Virus record (IMG/VR): IMGVR_UViG_3300043399_000365
Coordinates: 1-44,326 of that record
DNA from: a virus
DNA: 44,326 nucleotides
Direction: 5' to 3' (one strand)
Made by a program: the position numbers and the translations under genes. Positions 38,328 to 43,784 of this stretch are shown one piece after another. Under the pieces are notes generated by a model. That model saw only the letters and a list, made by a program, of their open reading frames with translations. It made no database searches and had not been told where the DNA came from. Each line of letters begins with the position of its first letter. The first letter of the stretch is position 1.

Positions 38328-38852
38328 ATGAATAAGTTTCTACTTACTATGGCTGCACTACTTAGCATGACTACTGCTGCAATGGCTCAGACAAAGCCAG
38401 TAATTTCTACAAATGTAGATCAACCTGGTCTATACCTCGGTGGTTATATCGGTTCTAGTACTCTAGATCGCGATCGAGTCACTGTTGGCGTCAATGGTGG
38501 TTATCAGGTGAACCGTTTCCTACGCGGTGAAGTCACTCTAGACCAGGCTTGGAAGACCGGTGTCGGTGGTGGCACTCGACTGATGGGTAACGCTATCGGT
38601 CAGTATCGTATTCCGAATACAACACTCACACCATATGTACTAGTTGGTATGGGTTATGGTTTTGATTCTCTAGGCTCAGTACGTAAGGGTATTGGTGTTC
38701 CTCAATGGAATGTTGGTGCTGGTATGCGAGTCGCAGTCTCAGAACGAGTTGATCTAGATGCTCGTTACCGATACATTGAAGCTTTCAACTCTCGTACACC
38801 ACATAATCGTAGTACTAATCTATTCACCGTGGGTGCTGCTTATAAGTTCTAA
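38328..38852 (+). CDS. Outer-membrane beta-barrel protein (OMP_b-brl/opacity type)
   Basis: A 174-residue precursor: signal peptide MNKFLLTMAALLSMTTAAMA cut before QTKP, then alternating strands (GLYLGGYIGSST, VTVGVNGGYQV, LTPYVLVGMGYGF, RVDLDARYRYIEAF) and the C-terminal FTVGAAYKF with terminal Phe, the BAM recognition signal. It probably inserts in the host outer membrane as an eight-strand barrel. Phage OMPs such as lambda Lom are precedents. Role could be receptor masking. AAGGAA precedes ATG 38328. Confidence 0.82.
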   Translation: MNKFLLTMAALLSMTTAAMAQTKPVISTNVDQPGLYLGGYIGSSTLDRDRVTVGVNGGYQVNRFLRGEVTLDQAWKTGVGGGTRLMGNAIGQYRIPNTTLTPYVLVGMGYGFDSLGSVRKGIGVPQWNVGAGMRVAVSERVDLDARYRYIEAFNSRTPHNRSTNLFTVGAAYKF

Positions 38853-38872
38853 TAATAGAGCTTTATATTGAG

Positions 38873-38899
38873 AAACCCACCCTAACCGGTGGGTTTTTT
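38873..38899 (+). terminator. Intrinsic terminator after the outer-membrane gene
   Basis: AAACCCACC and GGTGGGTTT form a 9-bp stem with a 6-base loop, followed by a T-run. A new promoter starts within two bases of its end. Confidence 0.88.
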
Positions 38900-38900
38900 A

Positions 38901-38931
38901 TTGACAGAATCCAAGTATTATGGTATAAATA
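38901..38931 (+). promoter_or_regulatory. Overlapping sigma70-like and late promoters for tRNA-Ser and nuclease
   Basis: TTGACA at 38901-38906 and TATAAA at 38924-38929 (17-base spacer). The -10 is inside a full TATAAATA late box (38924-38931), five bases before tRNA-Ser. Confidence 0.75.
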
Positions 38932-38936
38932 TTTTT

Positions 38937-39029
38937 GGAGGGTAAAACGGACAGGCGTGCCGTCACCGCCTTGAAAGCGGCTGGAACCTAGAGATAGGTT
39001 TGGATTTCGAGTATACCTGCCCTCCGCCA
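38937..39029 (+). tRNA. tRNA-Ser (TGA)
   Basis: Acceptor GGAGGG/CCCTCC, discriminator G, CCA encoded; anticodon stem CCGC/GCGG with loop CTTGAAA; long variable arm (AACCTA/TAGGTT). The T-stem is imperfect. 93 nt. Confidence 0.85.
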
Positions 39030-39047
39030 CATCATTAAGGGTATATT

Positions 39048-39470
39048 ATGCATAAACTATTACTAGCATTTTTACTACTTTTTCCAGTAGTATCTCAAGC
39101 ACAATCTCTCTATGATTATAGAGTCATTCGAGTCTTAGATGGAGACACGGTAGAAATAGATGCACCATTTCTACCAATTGAACTAAAACAAGTCTTAAAG
39201 CTTAGAATCATTGAAGTTGATACACCCGAAAAAGGTAGTTTAGCTAAGTGTCAAAAAGAAGCTGAACTGGCTTTAGCAGCTACTAGGTTTACACAAAGAG
39301 TAGTAGCTTCTGCTACTAGACATCAGGTGAAGTTAGTTGGTTGGGATAAATATGGTGGGCGTGTACTGGGTGACTTATACCTAGATGGTAAGAGTCTAAA
39401 AGATATGCTACTAAAAACCGGTCATGCTAGACCATATGACGGCGGTAAAAAAGCTAGTTGGTGTAGTTAA
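39048..39470 (+). CDS. Exported thermonuclease-like nuclease (SNase fold)
   Basis: A 140-residue protein with signal peptide MHKLLLAFLLLFPVVSQA. The SNase domain shows RVLDGDTVEIDAPF, LRIIEVDTPEKG (catalytic Arg and calcium-site acid, then Glu), KYGGRVLGDLYLDG (second catalytic Arg) and KTGHARPYDGGK. It should degrade nucleic acids in the periplasm or outside. A role in destroying competing phage DNA or scavenging nucleotides is inference. Preceded by tRNA-Ser on the same transcript. Confidence 0.87.
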   Translation: MHKLLLAFLLLFPVVSQAQSLYDYRVIRVLDGDTVEIDAPFLPIELKQVLKLRIIEVDTPEKGSLAKCQKEAELALAATRFTQRVVASATRHQVKLVGWDKYGGRVLGDLYLDGKSLKDMLLKTGHARPYDGGKKASWCS

Positions 39471-39635
39471 ATGAGTGAGAGTTATTCTATTCGTATGCTC
39501 AAAAAGTCTGCATTTGAGCATGAAATCTTAAATGTTATTGATATGCTACCGCTCGATCAATATGACGAAGAGATAGTAAATGTAAAGAACTACTTGACTA
39601 AAAGAATAGAAGAGCTTAAATCTAACAGGGTGTAG
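39471..39635 (+). CDS. Small helical hypothetical protein (54 aa)
   Basis: MSESYSIRMLKKSAFEHEIL, then NVIDMLPLDQYDEEIVNVKN to KRIEELKSNRV. The ATG follows the nuclease stop directly, implying coupling. It is an amphipathic helical peptide. Its TAG stop forms the first bases of the following tRNA-Pro gene. Confidence 0.6.
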   Translation: MSESYSIRMLKKSAFEHEILNVIDMLPLDQYDEEIVNVKNYLTKRIEELKSNRV

Positions 39636-39700
39636 GATAATCTGGCTATTCCGCCAGTTTTGGGAACTGGAAATTGTTGGTTCGAATCCAACCATCCTGA
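39633..39700 (+). tRNA. tRNA-Pro (TGG)
   Basis: Acceptor TAGGATA/CATCCTG (A-C mismatch at the last pair), discriminator A, no CCA; anticodon stem CCAGT/ACTGG with loop TTTGGGA; T-arm GTTGG/CCAAC. The D-arm is short. 68 nt, overlapping the preceding stop codon. Confidence 0.7.
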
Positions 39701-39705
39701 TATTT

Positions 39706-39811
39706 TTTGGAATCATAAACTACACTAGAGCACAATACACTCTTTAGTTCCGGACAATAAGAGAATTGCTAGGAAGAATGGTTTACCACAGAACAGGCGC
39801 TGGATTCCAAA
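39706..39811 (+). ncRNA. Structured RNA D closed by a 9-bp helix
   Basis: TTTGGAATC (39706-39714) pairs perfectly with GATTCCAAA (39803-39811), enclosing about 88 nt with smaller helices (CTCTT/AAGAG). It starts five bases after tRNA-Pro and ends at a late promoter box. No ORF or tRNA arm inside. It shares TAGTTCCGG with hairpin 1 of RNA C. Confidence 0.42.
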
Positions 39812-39813
39812 TA

Positions 39814-39821
39814 TATAAATA
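39814..39821 (+). promoter_or_regulatory. T4-type late promoter box upstream of the second speD
   Basis: TATAAATA on the plus strand, about 60 bases before the SpeD start and directly after RNA D. Confidence 0.65.
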
Positions 39822-39829
39822 ACACCAAT

Positions 39830-39845
39830 AGGCGCTTCGGCGCCT
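39830..39845 (+). other. UUCG-loop hairpin in the second speD leader
   Basis: AGGCGC-TTCG-GCGCCT, a very stable 6-bp hairpin followed by TTACTT. It is a leader hairpin or weak terminator between the late box and speD. Confidence 0.6.
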
Positions 39846-39884
39846 TTACTTATAAGTGAGTGTTATTAGGGGAAGTTAAATGTG

Positions 39885-40268
39885 ATGGTTGGATTCATTC
39901 AAGAAAATGATATGACTTATGCCGGTAGACATCTATTAATTGACTTATATGGATGCCTAAATGTGCACACTACAGAGTCTATAAGAACTAGACTGGAGCA
40001 AGTCTGTACTGATATAGGAGCTACAGTATTATTTTCTCATGCTCATGAATTTAATAATGGTGGTTCTAGTGGCGCAGTTATTTTGGCTGAATCTCATTGT
40101 ACATGGCATCATTGGGTAGAAGAAGGTTTCATCGCACTTGATATTTTTGTATGTGGGACGTGTAACCCTGAAGATGCTATACTTTCTTTGAATAAATTTT
40201 TTAATCCGACACACGTTAAAACAGATTTAAGACTCAGAGGTGTTATTCATACACTAGAAATGACATAA
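39885..40268 (+). CDS. speD: S-adenosylmethionine decarboxylase proenzyme, second copy
   Basis: A 127-residue canonical SpeD. GRHLLIDLYGC near the N-terminus, ILAESHCTWHHWVEEG with the self-cleaving Glu-Ser pair (Ser70 makes the pyruvoyl group) and the catalytic His, and LDIFVCGTCNPEDA with the active-site Cys. It produces decarboxylated SAM for spermidine. GGGGAAG lies upstream of ATG 39885; GTG 39882 is an alternative. It is followed by a bidirectional terminator. The first copy is at 4530-4895. Confidence 0.88.
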   Translation: MVGFIQENDMTYAGRHLLIDLYGCLNVHTTESIRTRLEQVCTDIGATVLFSHAHEFNNGGSSGAVILAESHCTWHHWVEEGFIALDIFVCGTCNPEDAILSLNKFFNPTHVKTDLRLRGVIHTLEMT

Positions 40269-40269
40269 A

Positions 40270-40293
40270 AAAAGGAGCCGTTTGGCTCCTTTT
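40270..40293. terminator. Bidirectional terminator between convergent units
   Basis: AAAAGGAGCC-GTTT-GGCTCCTTTT, a 10-bp stem with A and T flanks, serving the rightward speD and the leftward 99-aa gene. Confidence 0.85.
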
Positions 40294-40297
40294 AGTA

Positions 40298-40597
40298 TTA
40301 TGAATGTCTCTCTCGAATCATCTTAGCAGCTTGTTTACCTATACACACACCAGTAGACATAGACCAACCCTCTTGAGTCTGGATGATGATCTGTGGATCG
40401 ACTAGTGACTTGATATAGAAAGATAGCTCATCCCAACGAGCTAGTTGAATATCATTGAACCACTCATCAGTCGAGTCTAGGATATTATCTAGACCGATGC
40501 GACGCTCGACGAGAGCTAGGATTGAGTCAGTCACAAACTGAGAATAGTACTGATCATGATCACACCTCTTATAGAGATAATCTCGTCGAGTGTACAT
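40298..40597 (-). CDS. Hypothetical protein (99 aa)
   Basis: MYTRRDYLYKRCDHDQYYSQ, then helical acidic sequence (LALVERRIGLDNILDSTDEW) and a C-terminal MSTGVCIGKQAAKMIRE. Last gene of the leftward 40.3-40.9 kb pair. No family recognised. Confidence 0.6.
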   Translation of the reverse strand: MYTRRDYLYKRCDHDQYYSQFVTDSILALVERRIGLDNILDSTDEWFNDIQLARWDELSFYIKSLVDPQIIIQTQEGWSMSTGVCIGKQAAKMIRERHS

Positions 40598-40607
40598 TTA
40601 GCTTCTC

Positions 40608-40892
40608 CTAGTACATGTAACGCCGATGAATGTAAATGTCAAAGTGAGCCGCATGCTCAAGACGAATATCGATAGAAGAAGGACGCCAATGCTTACCACA
40701 ACGCTTGTAGTGACGCGCGTATGGGTTATGTTCCCCGAGTCGACCACGAACATTAACTCGAAAACGCTTGCTACTACCCTCTAGCTTGAGCCGTTTGTTG
40801 ACTCGTGAGACCGTGTTACGAATGATACGAAGTTCGTTATCACCGTCGGTGTCAGGATAGATAGTGGTAACGTATGCATCAGTGCGAGTCAT
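40608..40892 (-). CDS. Basic hypothetical protein (94 aa)
   Basis: MTRTDAYVTTIYPDTDGDNE, followed by an Arg/Lys/His-rich domain (SKRFRVNVRGRLGEHNPYAR, HWRPSSIDIRLEHAAHFDIY). Its positive charge suggests nucleic-acid or ribosome contact. Driven by the promoter at 40924-40951. Unassigned. Confidence 0.6.
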   Translation of the reverse strand: MTRTDAYVTTIYPDTDGDNELRIIRNTVSRVNKRLKLEGSSKRFRVNVRGRLGEHNPYARHYKRCGKHWRPSSIDIRLEHAAHFDIYIHRRYMY

Positions 40893-40923
40893 GTAACCTC
40901 TTTGTATGGTTGTCGATAGTCAT

Positions 40924-40951
40924 ATTATATACTAATCTAGATAGATGTCAA
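40924..40951 (-). promoter_or_regulatory. Sigma70-like promoter
   Basis: TTGACA at 40951-40946 and TATAAT at 40929-40924, with a 16-base spacer, for the 94- and 99-aa genes. Confidence 0.75.
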
Positions 40952-40955
40952 CCGT

Positions 40956-41357
40956 TTATAGTGACTTCAATCCATCATCATCCGTGTAGATGACGTTTCG
41001 TATGTTGAAGGTCGCTATGGCCCTGGTACAACCCTCGCACGGCTTGGCGAGACCCCAACAAAACTTTTTATTGATCTTCTTGACTCTACAGACGTACATC
41101 GTGGACTTCTTAAGGTCTTCGACGTCTACACACTTTAATGCATTACGAATAGCGTCAGTCTCGGCGTGAAGAAAAATAGAGTCAGCATTACGCCCAAACT
41201 TCTTTTGAAATGGATGTGACTTGAGTCTATTGAAACCAAAACTTACTACTTGGTTCTTAGCAACGATACACGCAGCCAACTTAGCGTTAGCCGCACCCTC
41301 GGAAGCAATGGCTAGCTTCTCGAGGGTGTTCATGTAATACGAGTGGTCTCGACTCAT
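40956..41357 (-). CDS. Cytidine/deoxycytidylate deaminase-family protein
   Basis: A 133-residue zinc deaminase: FLHAETDAIRNAL contains HAE (64-66, zinc His and proton-shuttle Glu), and KPCEGCTRAI contains PCEGC (106-110, the two zinc Cys). The fold fits dCMP deaminase or related nucleoside and base deaminases. If it acts on dCMP it would feed dUMP to ThyX. Downstream of a Lys-rich gene on the minus strand. Confidence 0.82.
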   Translation of the reverse strand: MSRDHSYYMNTLEKLAIASEGAANAKLAACIVAKNQVVSFGFNRLKSHPFQKKFGRNADSIFLHAETDAIRNALKCVDVEDLKKSTMYVCRVKKINKKFCWGLAKPCEGCTRAIATFNIRNVIYTDDDGLKSL

Positions 41358-41358
41358 C

Positions 41359-41790
41359 TCACTTCTTTCGATTAAAACGACCAGCCAACATGGGCTCTTC
41401 GTAAAAGAAGTAGTACTTGCTGTTCTTAAACGTGGCCTGAGTAAATTTCTTGATGCCGTAATTCTTATACATCATACGCGCAAACTGAGCAACTCCGTCT
41501 TCATGGAAGACGGAGACCTCGGCACGCAGCTCTGGGTCAATGTCGCTGACAGATACGATCTCGATCTCCTTAGGGAGCGGCAACGGCTGTAGCCAGCTAC
41601 GCTTTGCCGGCTCGATGGTGACTACTTCAGGCTTGATCTTCGGAAGCTTTTCCTTCTTGACTCTGGGCTCCTTAATCTTCTTCACCTTCTCAGGCTTAGT
41701 CACCTTATCCTTTTTAACTTTAACGGTCTTAGTCACTTCCTTAGTCGCCTTGGGCTGACGCGGCTTGCGCTCGTAAACTCCACGCGGCAT
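41359..41790 (-). CDS. Lysine-rich hypothetical protein (143 aa)
   Basis: MPRGVYERKPRQPKATKEVT opens a Lys/Pro/Glu repeat-like tail (KVKK-KEPRVKKEKLPK units, about residues 14-55), followed by a compact domain (DIDPELRAEVSVFHEDGVAQ to FFYEEPML). Histone-tail-like basic N-terminus suggests DNA or RNA binding. ATG 41790 has GGAG six bases upstream; ATG 41802 is less likely. Confidence 0.62.
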   Translation of the reverse strand: MPRGVYERKPRQPKATKEVTKTVKVKKDKVTKPEKVKKIKEPRVKKEKLPKIKPEVVTIEPAKRSWLQPLPLPKEIEIVSVSDIDPELRAEVSVFHEDGVAQFARMMYKNYGIKKFTQATFKNSKYYFFYEEPMLAGRFNRKK

Positions 41791-41816
41791 CTCAGTCTCC
41801 ATACGTTATGAAAGCC

Positions 41817-41844
41817 ATTATATCATACCCAGAAAAAAAGTCAA
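41817..41844 (-). promoter_or_regulatory. Sigma70-like promoter inside the end of the ArfA-like gene
   Basis: TTGACT at 41844-41839 and TATAAT at 41822-41817, with a 16-base spacer. It overlaps the last codons and stop of the 50-aa gene and drives the Lys-rich and deaminase genes. Confidence 0.75.
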
Positions 41845-41970
41845 GGGTTCTTTCGTCACCTTGACTCCTTTTCGTGTGTAGAGCTTCTTGCTCTTAACAG
41901 TCTTCTTACGAAACTGTCCCTGAGCGAGAGCCCTGGCCACGGGGTTACGTCTTACGGGCTTTCTTTTCAT
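41818..41970 (-). CDS. ArfA-like / DUF7230-like small basic protein (50 aa)
   Basis: The core RRNPVARALAQGQFRKKTVK (residues 7-26) followed by SKKLYTRKG recalls the ALxxxxFRxxxVxxKKxYxRK pattern of ArfA and related small basic proteins; ArfA rescues stalled ribosomes with RF2. The C-terminal KEPLTFFLGMI is encoded by promoter sequence and is probably not functional. GGAGAGCACAC precedes the ATG at 41970, which lies within the end of the SprT-like gene. Confidence 0.55.
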   Translation of the reverse strand: MKRKPVRRNPVARALAQGQFRKKTVKSKKLYTRKGVKVTKEPLTFFLGMI

Positions 41971-42400
41971 GTGTGCTCTCCTTGAACCTGGCGTAGAGAC
42001 CGAACTCGCGTCCGAACGCCTCGACCTCCCAGGGTCGATCCCAGTAACTGATCTTCTCCTCGTCGATCATCTCGCCACGCCAACGGTTCAGTGACGTCGA
42101 GCGTACGTAGTCACGGAGCTCGCCCGTGGCGTACTGCTTGACGTGAACCATCTCGTGAGCGAGAGAGATGAGTGTCTTACGCGTCTTATGTTTCACGTTC
42201 AGATAGATCGTGAACTCACGTGGTCTATCGAACTCTTCCGCAGCACACGAACCGTCCAGGCTCGTTTTCTCGAAACAGATCTTGACCTCGATGTTTTTAG
42301 CCAACCGCGACGATATAAGCACCGAAGCGTAGAACTTCGCCGCTGCCACGAGCTCAGCTCGGTCTAGCCACGGGGGTGGTTTGTGTACGCTGACTCGCAT
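41945..42400 (-). CDS. SprT-like zinc metallopeptidase-fold protein
   Basis: A 151-residue protein with TLISLAHEMVHVKQYATGEL: the HExxH motif at 82-86, and a downstream acidic WEVEAFGREFG as the possible third-ligand helix. This matches the small SprT/Spartan-type peptidase core (WSS1-like proteases act on DNA-protein crosslinks). No zinc-ribbon tail is seen. First gene of the leftward unit from hub 2. Confidence 0.72.
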   Translation of the reverse strand: MRVSVHKPPPWLDRAELVAAAKFYASVLISSRLAKNIEVKICFEKTSLDGSCAAEEFDRPREFTIYLNVKHKTRKTLISLAHEMVHVKQYATGELRDYVRSTSLNRWRGEMIDEEKISYWDRPWEVEAFGREFGLYARFKESTHEKKARKT

Positions 42401-42429
42401 CAGACTCCTCAGTCATTCATCGTAAGATA

Positions 42430-42458
42430 TATATATCTCACTATCATAAAAATGTCAA
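42430..42458 (-). promoter_or_regulatory. Leftward promoter of repeat hub 2
   Basis: TTGACA at 42458-42453 and TATATA at 42435-42430, with a 17-base spacer, just left of the first repeat copy. Confidence 0.72.
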
Positions 42459-42460
42459 CT

Positions 42461-42733
42461 CAATCATATCAATGGGTTAGGGTATTAGTCGGCCTAACCC
42501 ATTGATTCCAAACACAAAATTTTTTTGATGGTGGTCAAACTTTTTTCGTCCCGTGGCTGATTTAACGTACAAACTGAATCATATCAATGGGTTGGGCTTC
42601 TGACCAGACTCAATCATATCAATGGGTTAGGCCGAGACGGGGCTTCTGGGCAGCCTAAGCCACGATCGCTGGGTTTCCCTATGACCAGCAAAGCCTAGGG
42701 TGGTTTCTGGCCACTTCTGACGTAACCCATTGA
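42461..42733. repeat. Repeat hub 2: five full or partial copies of the ATATCAATGGGTTAG element
   Basis: Plus-oriented copies at 42461-42480, 42577-42596 (GTTGGG variant) and 42611-42631; minus-oriented partial copies at 42493-42506 and 42723-42733. The stretch 42401-42803 has no credible gene. It repeats the arrangement of hub 1: divergent promoters at both edges and A/T tracts between copies. Confidence 0.88.
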
Positions 42734-42745
42734 CGCATAAGGTGG

Positions 42746-42774
42746 TTGACATATTTTTCGAGATGGGGTATAAG
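42746..42774 (+). promoter_or_regulatory. Rightward promoter of repeat hub 2
   Basis: TTGACA at 42746-42751 and TATAAG at 42769-42774, with a 17-base spacer. The GGTTGACATATTTTTC stretch around its -35 is shared with the rightward promoter of hub 1. Confidence 0.78.
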
Positions 42775-42803
42775 ATAGATATAACCAATCGTGAGGACAA
42801 CCC

Positions 42804-42977
42804 ATGGGTACCTACCAAATCTCTAACCTGGAACGCCGTTGGGCCGAGACCGTTGCTGGTCGCCGTCTGACCAACGCCGAAGTCGCTGAGATCGTGACGG
42901 AGTACAACGACTACCTGGATCGGCAGGACCGACAGCTGGCTGAGATGGAGTGCATCAAGCATGCCTACGACTTCTAG
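42804..42977 (+). CDS. Small hypothetical protein (57 aa)
   Basis: MGTYQISNLERRWAETVAGR, then TNAEVAEIVTEYNDYLDRQD, an all-helical acidic peptide. GAGGACAACCC precedes the ATG. It occupies the first-gene slot after hub 2, like the 87-aa gene after hub 1, with a faint shared pattern (MG...T...E). Confidence 0.65.
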   Translation: MGTYQISNLERRWAETVAGRRLTNAEVAEIVTEYNDYLDRQDRQLAEMECIKHAYDF

Positions 42978-43059
42978 CAAGAAAGTCGTTAAGATCATAG
43001 TCGACGCTGTGATCTTAGCTATCATTTTCATGACGATATACTTGTTGTTGGTGTTATGA
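42961..43059 (+). CDS. 32-residue single-pass membrane peptide, counterpart of 34423-34521
   Basis: Polar basic head (MPTTSSKKVVKIIVDA) then hydrophobic helix (VILAIIFMTIYLLLVL). The ATG overlaps the end of the 57-aa gene and its TGA overlaps the next ATG, so it is translationally linked on both sides. Same length and topology as the peptide after hub 1. Confidence 0.58.
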   Translation: MPTTSSKKVVKIIVDAVILAIIFMTIYLLLVL

Positions 43060-43421
43060 TGCGTTACGTAGTGCGTAACCCGATGTACGACAAGCGACAC
43101 ATCTATCAGTTTCACATAGATGAGTTCGACGTGTTCTATGGTGACCCTCTCCCACTACCCTCCTGGGTAGAACGGGACTCAGTCTGCATCTCGGCGCCCG
43201 AACTGCCAGCAAAGATGCGTATATTCCCCAAGCATCACGTCGTGAAGATTGACGATAAGAGCGTAGAGTTTAAGCAGAAGTTAGCTGACTCTCCTCGAGT
43301 CATTCGAGTCCCAGGCTCGAAGGGTGCTTCATACACCGTGACTATTGACGGTGCTAAGAAGACGTGTACCTGTGCGGGCTTCTCTTTTCGTCGTAGCTGT
43401 AAACACGTCATTAATGTATAA
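43056..43421 (+). CDS. SWIM zinc-finger-like protein (121 aa)
   Basis: The C-terminus SYTVTIDGAKKTCTCAGFSF then RRSCKHV has the CxC...CxH metal pattern of SWIM fingers (residues about 108-118). The N-terminal part (MYDKRHIYQFHIDEFDVFYG) is not recognised. SWIM domains mediate DNA or protein contacts; similar short phage proteins have no known role. Starts at 43056 or 43059. Confidence 0.72.
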   Translation: MMRYVVRNPMYDKRHIYQFHIDEFDVFYGDPLPLPSWVERDSVCISAPELPAKMRIFPKHHVVKIDDKSVEFKQKLADSPRVIRVPGSKGASYTVTIDGAKKTCTCAGFSFRRSCKHVINV

Positions 43422-43432
43422 GGAAAACTTAC

Positions 43433-43714
43433 ATGCTCAAACTATCTAGAGAAGAACTAGAAGACATCTGGAACAATAAGCCATACGGTTACTTCACGCA
43501 GCTTCGTAAGAACTCAAAGAATCTTAAAAAGTTTGAAGTCACAGCTATCCCTTATAAAAAGACTACTTACCCACAGTTAAAGACAAGTGTGTATGCATCA
43601 AAGTCTACTAGTCGTGAAGTAGAACAAGCTAAGAGTGACTTGCGTAAAGAAATTCTAGCTAAGTATCCAAATGATACTAACATTATGATTAATTATCATA
43701 TTTCTGAGTACTAA
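43433..43714 (+). CDS. Hypothetical protein (93 aa)
   Basis: MLKLSREELEDIWNNKPYGY, a Lys-rich middle (FTQLRKNSKNLKKFEVTAIP) and a C-terminal helix (STSREVEQAKSDLRKEILAK). It ends four bases before the A-tract of the large hairpin at 43713-43784. Unassigned. Confidence 0.62.
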   Translation: MLKLSREELEDIWNNKPYGYFTQLRKNSKNLKKFEVTAIPYKKTTYPQLKTSVYASKSTSREVEQAKSDLRKEILAKYPNDTNIMINYHISEY

Positions 43715-43784
43715 AAAACTTTCATCTCTCTGTTAATAAATACCCTAAACAACAAGGGTATACAGAGAGATGAAAGCTTTTTTG
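43713..43784 (+). promoter_or_regulatory. Long hairpin containing the start codon of the binding-protein gene
   Basis: CTTTCATCTCTCTGT (43719-43733) pairs perfectly with ACAGAGAGATGAAAG (43762-43776); ATACCC (43740-43745) pairs with GGGTAT (43756-43761) above a one-sided TAATAA bulge. A-tract and T-tract flanks could extend it. The ATG at 43770-43772 is inside the 3' arm, and CTTTTTTG follows. It may act as terminator, translational switch or both. Confidence 0.75.

Noticed and set aside
42627-43115. 162-codon minus-strand frame across hub 2
   Set aside because: Antisense to the 57- and 32-aa genes; part of its sequence matches the hub 1 shadow only because the promoters are similar.
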